From Candidatus Fonsibacter lacus (lineage in GTDB: Bacteria; Actinomycetota; Actinomycetes; Nanopelagicales; Nanopelagicaceae), in the NCBI GenBank assembly GCA_009921625.1, contig RFXN01000002.1, forward strand, positions 1-47,379: 47,379 nt of DNA. The letters are read 5' to 3'. Positions 39,556-47,379 of the stretch are shown piece by piece; the stretch's first letter is position 1; each line of letters begins with the position of its first letter. Below the pieces are notes generated by a model. It made no database searches and was not told where the DNA came from. It worked only from the letters and a program-made list of their open reading frames with translations. The position numbers and the translations under genes were made by a program.

Positions 39556-41406
39556 ATGTCTAAGGTGAGACTGGTGAAGGTAAAACTCGTAGCACTGATC
39601 TCTTCAATTCTCTATTCCATCTTTCTGATCAGCGCGAATCCTGCAGCAGCGATAGATCCCACGCCTGCGCCAACGATGTCTCCAACTCCAGTGACTACCT
39701 CTAGTTCCGTAGCTCCAATCGCACCAGTAATCCCACTAGGTAATAAGCCTGCCCGAAAAATATTTTCCGGTTGGATTCCCTATTACAGCGTTCGCGCTGG
39801 CGTTGCACGTGCTACAGCGTACAAAGAGATGATTAACGAAGTCTCGCCATTTTGGTATTCCTTGACTAGTTCAAAAACAATTAAGAATCAATTCACTAGT
39901 GCCAATCCTTCACTAAAGATGGCTGAGCAGGTTGAGGTACTTCGATCGCAGAGAATGAAAATACTTCCGGCGCTAACAGATAGCACGGAGAAGTTGGTAC
40001 TATCTGGATACCTTGCCAAAGAGAGCAGCCGTAAAGAAGTTGTTTCGACAATCACTAATTTAGTTCTAACCAATAACTTTGATGGTATTGATCTTGACCT
40101 TGAGGGATTTGCATTCGTCGATGGAACATCGTCGTGGAGTAAAACAATTCCGTTATGGACGACTTTTATTACTGATCTGTCCGCAAGTCTTCATGCAAAT
40201 AATAAATTATTGTCAGTAACCACACCGGTGCTTTTTGATCCTGCAAGTGGCAGGAAAGGCTCCTATTATGTCTATAACTGGGAGGGGATTGCTCCTTACA
40301 TAGATCGCCTCCGAATCATGACCTACGACTACTCTGTTGGTAAGCCCGGGCCAATTGGCCCCCTGGAGTGGAGCGAGGCGGCTCTTAAATATGCAATCTC
40401 TGTGATGCCCGCGTCAAAAGTTTGGGTCGGTATTCCTGGATATGGCAGAGATTGGATTACAAAAGTTGCCGGCACCTGCCCAAAGAATGTCGCAACATTA
40501 ATTAAGGCTGGCGCGAAAGCTGCCGTCTTTGATGCTGCGAAGGGAAATGATTTAGCCCTCTCTTATGGTACAACTCCGATTTACGACGAAGTGCGTGGCG
40601 AAGTTACCTTCACTTATCAAAAGACTTATAACGGTGTGAATGGATCTGGTGAGCCGGTCTCATGTACCGCAACTCGCGTTGCGTGGTATCAAGATAGAAG
40701 AGCGTACCTAGCGCGAGCAGAATTTATTTCAGAATATCGAATTGGCGGCATTGTTCAATGGACCCTAAGTCAAGCCAGTGATGATGCGATTAATGGAATT
40801 TTAGATTTTGCACGGACCATCGGACCTGATGTAGTGATTGGCACAATTAAAGATCCCGAATTAATTACCAATTACGGAGCTACTCAGCGGCTCACCGCGC
40901 TCTTTTCCTTAAAGGATAAGAGTCCAATTGAAAATCTCGATGTGATCTTCCAATTTAGAAGGCAAGAGGGCGATCCTTGGAGCGAGTTAACAACTGTTAA
41001 AACTTCAAAAGATGGGGCCGCCGATGTTGATTTAGTCGTTGGCGGATCTCTAGCTTTTCGCGCAATCACACTGGAGAGTTGGGAGCGAATGGCAAGTGAA
41101 ACTGAAGTTGGCACGATAAAAGTAACCAGGACTCTCTCAGTGCAAGCGCCAACTAGTATCCAGCGAGGTAAACCACTCGAAATCTTGGCGCAAGTAGTCC
41201 CCCGCGAGGGAGAAGTTACCCTCCTGGTGAAATCGGGCAATAGCTGGCGAGAGCTCGATTCAGGGAATGTTTCCGACCTCAATGGTGGCCACCTCTTTAT
41301 CTTGTACCCCAAAGAGCGTGGGTTTATGACCTTCAGAGTTACCGTTTCGGCGAGCGAAAAATACAATAGCTCTAAAGGAGAACCATTTACGGTTCTTGTT
41401 AGATAA
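39556..41406 (+). CDS. secreted glycoside hydrolase family 18 protein
   Basis: signal peptide, [19 protein letters not shown] catalytic motif, [41 protein letters not shown]. Confidence 0.9.
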   Translation: MSKVRLVKVKLVALISSILYSIFLISANPAAAIDPTPAPTMSPTPVTTSSSVAPIAPVIPLGNKPARKIFSGWIPYYSVRAGVARATAYKEMINEVSPFWYSLTSSKTIKNQFTSANPSLKMAEQVEVLRSQRMKILPALTDSTEKLVLSGYLAKESSRKEVVSTITNLVLTNNFDGIDLDLEGFAFVDGTSSWSKTIPLWTTFITDLSASLHANNKLLSVTTPVLFDPASGRKGSYYVYNWEGIAPYIDRLRIMTYDYSVGKPGPIGPLEWSEAALKYAISVMPASKVWVGIPGYGRDWITKVAGTCPKNVATLIKAGAKAAVFDAAKGNDLALSYGTTPIYDEVRGEVTFTYQKTYNGVNGSGEPVSCTATRVAWYQDRRAYLARAEFISEYRIGGIVQWTLSQASDDAINGILDFARTIGPDVVIGTIKDPELITNYGATQRLTALFSLKDKSPIENLDVIFQFRRQEGDPWSELTTVKTSKDGAADVDLVVGGSLAFRAITLESWERMASETEVGTIKVTRTLSVQAPTSIQRGKPLEILAQVVPREGEVTLLVKSGNSWRELDSGNVSDLNGGHLFILYPKERGFMTFRVTVSASEKYNSSKGEPFTVLVR

Positions 41407-41420
41407 GGCGTGGGGGTGCG

Positions 41421-41762
41421 ATGAAATTTACGCACAGAAATACTTACTCTCGCCAGGCGACTGTGAGTACAGCAGATACCGAAGTTACTCCTTCAGATTC
41501 TGTAGAGGATTTCCTTCGCACGCTTAGCGACAAAGTTTGGATAACAATTGTTTGGGACGATCCCATTAATTTAATGTCATATGTGACCCATGTGTTCATG
41601 GTTGTTTTTGGATACTCACGAGCTAAATCGCATGAACTCATGCTTAAAGTTCATAATGAAGGTAAAGCGGTGGTTAGTTCTGGAACTCGTGAAGAGATGG
41701 AACATGATGTGGCGATGCTCCACGAGTACGGCCTCTGGGCCACCTTGCAGAAAAGCGAATAG
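41421..41762 (+). CDS. clpS: ATP-dependent Clp protease adaptor ClpS
   Basis: [55 protein letters not shown]. Confidence 0.95.
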   Translation: MKFTHRNTYSRQATVSTADTEVTPSDSVEDFLRTLSDKVWITIVWDDPINLMSYVTHVFMVVFGYSRAKSHELMLKVHNEGKAVVSSGTREEMEHDVAMLHEYGLWATLQKSE

Positions 41763-41777
41763 GCTGATGGGACGAGG

Positions 41778-42365
41778 ATGAGTGGATTTTCTCGAAAACG
41801 AAATGGTGAAATCCTTGCTACCTTCTCACATTACGAAGGCGCGATTCTTAAAAGCCTTACCGAGCAAATTCTCGAACTTCTTGGCGAAGGCGATGCTCCC
41901 GCCGACCCACTTCTTGCAGTCGTAGGAATTTCAAGTAATGACTCATTGCCGGAGGATCCCGTGCTAGCTCGCCTTTTACCAGATGCCTATAAAGATGAAA
42001 GAGATGCCGCAGAGTTTCGCCGCTATACCGAACATAGCGCTCGCGAGAAAAAGCGCGCCCACGCACATGCTATACGCAATATTTTGATGGACAACATGGG
42101 TGATCATTCGTTGGATTTAACAAAACCAGGGCTAAATAAAAGGGAAGAGCTCCACTTCATTCTTCCTGAAGATAAAGCACAAATGTGGCTTATGGGGTTA
42201 AATGATATGCGCCTTGCTTTAGGTACTCGCTTAAATGTTACGCCAGATGCGCAAGAGAGATTTGCAGCGATGAGCGATGAGAGCCCGGATAAGGGAATTT
42301 ATAATTTATTTGCTTGGCTTGGTTGGTTACAAGAAATCTTACTTGATTTACTCTTACCAAATTAA
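41778..42365 (+). CDS. DUF2017 family protein
   Basis: position after clpS; AEFRRYTEHSAREKKRAHAHAI, WLMGLNDMRLALGTRL. Confidence 0.85.
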   Translation: MSGFSRKRNGEILATFSHYEGAILKSLTEQILELLGEGDAPADPLLAVVGISSNDSLPEDPVLARLLPDAYKDERDAAEFRRYTEHSAREKKRAHAHAIRNILMDNMGDHSLDLTKPGLNKREELHFILPEDKAQMWLMGLNDMRLALGTRLNVTPDAQERFAAMSDESPDKGIYNLFAWLGWLQEILLDLLLPN

Positions 42366-42387
42366 TGCGTAATAAAAGATTGAATTG

Positions 42388-43128
42388 TTAGAGAAAGAAT
42401 TTGCTTAAGGTTAGATCATCTCGGTTGATAACCAGTAGTGAATTATTTTCGAGAGGAGTCCAACCAATTTGCGGCCACCCGCTTGATGCAATTCTAAATA
42501 TTCCATCAGATATTTGATATTGAAGTTGATAGTAATCGGAGGGTTGCCCCGCAGGAATCTTCGAGCTATTAAATCGAGAAATAACAATTAATTCATCGGG
42601 AGTAAGTAACATTGCATTCATACTCGAATACGTGCAATTAGAGTCAATAATTTTGCTTACAGATTTCATTCCATCGAGCAAACCATGGTGATCGATTTCA
42701 GTGAGAAGGAGAAAAAAATACCGTTCACTGTCGGTATCACCAGCTCTAATCTCGTTTAGCTCTTGACGTATATATCGATCTAAATTCTCGCGAGGTCTGA
42801 TATCTCCGTTATGGATAAAAACATATTGACCATGAACGAATGGGTGGGTGTTTTCATCGCAATTCGCTAAGCCTGAAGTTGCCCATCTCAGATGAAGCAG
42901 GCCACCATTGCCGTGCATCTGTCCCAGGTGTTCTTGGAATTTCGGACTGCCTTGGGCCATTTCTGGGGCTCGCGCGAGGAGTACTTGAGGCTGGTGGGCG
43001 CCAGTCATGGCGATACCCCAACCATCCTTATGGAAGCTCGAGAGCGCCACAAAATCGGAGAAATTCTCGCCAACAGCCTCTGGGAAAGCCAAAGTATTGG
43101 AGGACACGAACGCCATTAACCGACACAT
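42388..43128 (-). CDS. class II glutamine amidotransferase (EgtC/YafJ type)
   Basis: N-terminal catalytic MCRLMAF, HKDGWGIAM, HLRWATSGLANCDENTHPF, FIHNGDI. Confidence 0.9.
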   Translation of the reverse strand: MCRLMAFVSSNTLAFPEAVGENFSDFVALSSFHKDGWGIAMTGAHQPQVLLARAPEMAQGSPKFQEHLGQMHGNGGLLHLRWATSGLANCDENTHPFVHGQYVFIHNGDIRPRENLDRYIRQELNEIRAGDTDSERYFFLLLTEIDHHGLLDGMKSVSKIIDSNCTYSSMNAMLLTPDELIVISRFNSSKIPAGQPSDYYQLQYQISDGIFRIASSGWPQIGWTPLENNSLLVINRDDLTLSKFFL

Positions 43129-43228
43129 TTCGAGGAAATACCTCTTCCCTAAGAGGACACTTTGGATTAGTAATAGTACCCGGCATTCTCTCCAAAACTC
43201 TGCCGGTCAACTACATAGGGGGTAGTTA

Positions 43229-44770
43229 GTGAACATACAGCACCACGCTGACGATGAGCGCCGATTAGCAGCTCTAGGTTACAAGCAAGAACTCAGCAGA
43301 ACTTGGAGCGGATTTTCCAATTTCGCAATCTCCTTTTCAATCATTTCCATACTCGCCGGATGTTTTACAACATTTGCTCAGGCATGGAATAACGGGGGAC
43401 CAGTAGCCATTTCAATTGGATGGCCGCTGATTGCGGCATTCATTCTGATAATTGGGTTTTGCATGTCAGAACTTGCATCCGCCTATCCAACGTCGGGAGG
43501 AATTTACTGGTGGGCTTCTAAACTTGGCGGTGCAAAAGCGGGTTTTTATACCGGCTGGTTAAACTTAATTGGGTTGGTTTCTGTTACTGCATCCGTTGGG
43601 TACGGTGCCGCAAGTTTCTTAAATATTATTTTGGGATCTTTCTTTCCCGATTACAGCACCAGTTTTATGGGCGGCGATTACATCAAGCAACAGTTTGTGC
43701 TGTTTTTAATCATCATAGCTATAGTCACGCTGATTAATATTTTCTCAAGCCAACTCCTTGCAGTTGTGAACAATATTTCTGTTTGGTGGCATGTCATTGG
43801 CGCGGTTGTCGTGGTTGGAATTCTCGTCTTTGTGCCTGACAATCATCAAACAACGAAGTGGGTGTTCACCACGCAAATCAATCAATCTGGATTTAACAAT
43901 TACTGGTTCTATGTTTTGCCACTGGGTTTCTTGCTCACTCAGTACACCATTACGGGCTTTGATGCTTCCGCTCACCTCTCGGAAGAGACAAAAGGCGCCC
44001 ACATGTCTGCCGCTCGAGGAATTTGGCAATCCATTTTCTATTCCGCAATTGGCGGCTACATACTCTTGCTCGCCTTTTTATTTGCTGCAACTAAAGTGGA
44101 TGACATAAGTTCATTCGATCCAAAAGTTAACCCATTTGGTGGCGGATCAATAATTATGTTGCTTTACTCTGCTCTCGGTGGCGGTGCGGCATTTAAGTTG
44201 GTCATGGTTATCACTACCGCAGGGCAACTATTCTGCGTGACTGCCTGCCTTACATCATGCTCACGCATGGTCTTTGCCTTTTCTCGTGATGGTGCAGTCC
44301 CTGGACATAAGTCCTGGCGCAAGGTCACAAACAATGGCACACCAAAGAACGCAGTACTAATTTCTTCAGCACTAGGAATTATCCTCACTCTTCCTGCACT
44401 CTGGAAAAGTCCAACGGGTGCGCCAACTGCATTCTATGCAATCGTCTCTGTATGTGTGATTAGTCTTTATTTAGCATTTCTTATTCCAATCTACCTTCGC
44501 TTGAAAGCTGGAGATAGTTTTAAAACGGGAGAGTGGACGTTGGGAAAGAAATATAAGTGGATGTGCACTGTTGCAGTCGCAGAGATTGCAATCATTTCAA
44601 TCTACTTTATCCTTCCATTTGCACCTGCTGGCACGCCAGGAAATAAAGACTTCACGTGGACTGCTGTTAATTACGCGCCACTTGTGACAGGCGGCGCCTT
44701 GGTACTCCTTTGGATTTGGTGGCACCTTTCAGTAAAGAAATGGTTTACTGGTCCAAAGTCAAATCTCTAA
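43229..44770 (+). CDS. APC family amino acid/amine permease (GTG start)
   Basis: RTWSGFSNFAISFSIISILAGCFTTFAQAWNNGGP, ELASAYPTSGGIYWWASKLGG, multiple TM segments. Confidence 0.93.
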   Translation: MNIQHHADDERRLAALGYKQELSRTWSGFSNFAISFSIISILAGCFTTFAQAWNNGGPVAISIGWPLIAAFILIIGFCMSELASAYPTSGGIYWWASKLGGAKAGFYTGWLNLIGLVSVTASVGYGAASFLNIILGSFFPDYSTSFMGGDYIKQQFVLFLIIIAIVTLINIFSSQLLAVVNNISVWWHVIGAVVVVGILVFVPDNHQTTKWVFTTQINQSGFNNYWFYVLPLGFLLTQYTITGFDASAHLSEETKGAHMSAARGIWQSIFYSAIGGYILLLAFLFAATKVDDISSFDPKVNPFGGGSIIMLLYSALGGGAAFKLVMVITTAGQLFCVTACLTSCSRMVFAFSRDGAVPGHKSWRKVTNNGTPKNAVLISSALGIILTLPALWKSPTGAPTAFYAIVSVCVISLYLAFLIPIYLRLKAGDSFKTGEWTLGKKYKWMCTVAVAEIAIISIYFILPFAPAGTPGNKDFTWTAVNYAPLVTGGALVLLWIWWHLSVKKWFTGPKSNL

Positions 44771-44811
44771 CGCACACTAAGTTACAGATCCAAAGAAGTA
44801 AATTAGTAGTG

Positions 44812-44850
44812 AGGAACCCCATCAATTAGCTGATGGGGTTCCTTTTATTT
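44812..44850 (+). terminator. Rho-independent terminator after the permease gene
   Basis: perfect 13-bp stem AGGAACCCCATCA-attagc-TGATGGGGTTCCT followed by TTTTATTTT. Confidence 0.93.
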
Positions 44851-44874
44851 TCTGGTCGTGGAATACTTCGGAAT

Positions 44875-46189
44875 ATGACGTCTTTATCTGTTGAAGAACT
44901 TCGAGCTGCCGTGGCCTCTGGCACCATTGATACCGTAGTTGTGGCAATGACCGATATGCAGGGAAGACTTGTCGGAAAACGTATTCATGGCTCTTACTTC
45001 ATTGACGAAGTGCTTCATCATGGGACTGAAGGCTGCAATTATCTTTTAGCTGTTGATGTTGATATGAATACTGTCTCTGGTTATGAAATGTCCTCATGGG
45101 AAGCTGGATACGCTGATTTTGCGCTACACCCTGATCTTTCTACATTACGTCGCATACCTTGGCAAGAGGGAGCTGCATTAGTGCTTTGCGATGTGCTCTG
45201 GCTGGACGGGCAAGATGTCGTGGCATCTCCGCGCCAAATTTTGCGTAAACAGATCACCGCTCTTCATCAGAGCGGCATGAAGGCCTTGGTCGGGACTGAA
45301 CTCGAGTTTATTCTTTTTAATAATTCATATGAAGATGCTTGGCAGAGAGGGTATCGAGAATTAACGCCATCCAATTTATATAACGTGGATTATTCAATCT
45401 TAGGCGGATCTCGGGTTGAGCCAATTCTTCGAGCCATCAGACTCGGTATGGCAGGCGCTGGAATGACTGTGGAATCCGCAAAGGGTGAATGTAATTTTGG
45501 TCAGCATGAAATTGCTTTCAAGTACGCCGAAGCCTTAACTTCTTGTGATAACCACTCGATTTACAAAAATGGTGCGAAAGAAATTGCATCTCAGTTCGGA
45601 CAACTCTCATATGCATGTTTCTTTTCGTGGACTTGCTGACCAGCTTGTAATGTGCGATGAGAAGGATGAGGTCCATGGCTTAAGTGATTTGGGGCGATCT
45701 TTTATAGCGGGCCAACTAGCTCATGCCAGAGAGTTAACTCTTATGTTTGCGCCGAATATCAACTCGTATAAACGATTTATTGAGGGATCTTTTGCACCTA
45801 CTGCAATTAGGTGGGGGCGGGATAACCGAACCTGCGCTTTTCGTTTAGTAGGACGGGGGCCAAGTCTTCGCCTCGAGAATCGCATACCTGGCGGTGACGT
45901 AAATCCTTACCTGGCTATCGCAGGAATTATCGCTGCTGGGCTCGACGGAATAAATAAAAAATTAACTCTAGAAAGCGCATTTGAAGGCAATGCATATGTT
46001 TCTGATTCTCTTCGGGTGCCAAGCACCATGCAAGAATCCCTCGCTTTATGGAGTGAGTCAGAATGGATTCGAGAGGTTTTCGGGGCGAAAGTGCAAGATC
46101 ATTATTCGAACATGGCTAAAGTTGAGCTCGCCGCGTTTAATCGCTCCGTCACAGACTGGGAGCGATACCGAAACTTTGAAAGGTTCTAA
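44875..46189 (+). pseudogene. glutamine synthetase-like / gamma-glutamylamine synthetase-like gene with internal deletion and frameshift near 45590-45605
   Basis: ORF 44833-45639 (start ATG 44875) carries the GS N-terminal half up to NGAKEIASQFG; ORF 45545-46189 in the +1 frame resumes at NSHMHVSFRGL and contains APNINSYKRF and the GS C-terminus. Confidence 0.85.
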
Positions 46190-47379
46190 TGGAGAAATTT
46201 CAAGTTATTAATCCAGCTGATGAAACAGTTGTAACGTCAATAGAACTAACCTCTCTAGAAGAAACTGACCGAGCAATTAATCGCGCTCATGCTGCATTTC
46301 CAAAATGGCGAGCTATTCCACCAGGAGAGCGCGCCGAATTGCTCCGAAATTTTGCACGAAATGTTGAAGCGCACAAATTAGAGTTAGCAGATTTGGAAAT
46401 TAAAAATTCTGGTCACACTCGTGGTAATGCTTTGTGGGAAGTTGGAAATGTTGTCAATACCCTCAATTATTACTCAGCAGCACCTGAACGATTGTTCGGC
46501 AAACAAATTCCGGTACCAAATGGTGTGGATATAACTTTTAAAGAACCTATAGGCGTGGTTGGAGTTATCGTCCCATGGAATTTTCCGATGCCAATCGCAG
46601 GCTGGGGTTTTGCCCCTGCGCTTGCTGCCGGAAACACTGTGGTCCTCAAACCTGCCGAATACACGCCACTAACTGCGATCAAACTTGTGGAGATAGCTCA
46701 AAAATCAGGAATCCCAGCAGATGTATTTCAAGTGCTACCCGGCAAAGGAAGCGTTGTGGGAAATCGATTTGTCACTCATCCGTTGGTACGCAAAATCGTT
46801 TTCACTGGATCAACTGCAGTAGGGCAACAGATAATGTCTGGCTGTGCAGACCAAATTAAACGGGTCACTCTTGAGTTGGGTGGTAAAAACGCAAATATTA
46901 TTTTTGCAGATGCCGATATCGAGCGGGCTGCGTCTGCGGCACCGTATGCAGTTTTTGATAATGCCGGTCAGGATTGTTGCGCGCGCACCCGCATCTTGGT
47001 ACAAAAATCTGTATTCGATAACTTTATGGCGCATTTTGAAAGAGCAGTTAAGGCAGTTCGTGTTGAAGATCCAAATTTGGAGACTGCCGAAATGGGGCCC
47101 CTTATCTCAAAGAAACAATTAGAGACGGTGCAAAGTTATCTCGACGAGCCTGTTGCATTTACAGGCACTTCTCCGCAGGGAAAAGGGTTCTGGATGGCGC
47201 CAACAGTTCTATTACCGAAAAATACCCAAGCCAGATCATGGCAAGAGGAAGTTTTCGGTCCAGTAGTTTCGGTACTTCCTTTTGACAATGAAGCTGACGC
47301 AATTGAAAAAGCAAATGATACTGAGTATGGATTATCTGGTTCGATCTGGTCCAATGATATTGGCCGTGCGCTTCGCGTC
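46190..47379 (+). CDS. aldehyde dehydrogenase family protein, truncated by window edge
   Basis: reading from ATG 46190: MEKFQVINPADE...GVIVPWNFPMPIAGWGFAPALAAGNTVVLKPAEYTPLTA...FTGSTAVGQ...ELGGKNANIIF...GQDCCARTRI...EEVFGPV. Confidence 0.95.

Noticed and set aside
44833-44874. N-terminal extension of the GS-like ORF
   Set aside because: Lies within the Rho-independent terminator hairpin; ATG 44875 fits the family start.

Overview
47.4 kb of actinobacterial chromosome, probably from a streamlined lineage: moderate GC, short intergenic gaps, mycothiol-type SigR/RsrA pair, fused Kgd/OGDH. Most of it is core synteny: DUF2342 metalloprotease / YlbL / UPF0182; initiator tRNA-Met; CopA-like ATPase; hisN-rsgA-aroA; SRAP-sigR-rsrA-BCCP; sodN/sodX; kgd; a compact Tad pilus locus; prfB-ftsE-ftsX-S41-smpB-ssrA; pirin; pntAB; argF; GH18; clpS; and a glutamine synthetase-like/ALDH/permease cluster. 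The main unusual signals are: (1) at least ten short, mutually unrelated tandem duplications or arrays (8-59 bp units), most of them overlapping or immediately following stop codons; (2) a 2-oxoglutarate dehydrogenase whose conserved C-terminus appears replaced by a hydrophobic peptide read from an 8-bp array; (3) a CopA-like ATPase that seems to lack a transmembrane segment; (4) a glutamine synthetase-like gene with an apparent internal deletion and frameshift; (5) an exact GGAAT-N18-GTT SigR-type promoter upstream of the sigR homologue; (6) a perfect 20-bp palindrome upstream of pirin; (7) a degenerate GGDEF protein next to a Tad locus with no TadZ or prepilin peptidase; (8) paired perfect hairpins directly upstream of the tmRNA. 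All calls come from reading the sequence and supplied ORFs by eye. No database search was run.
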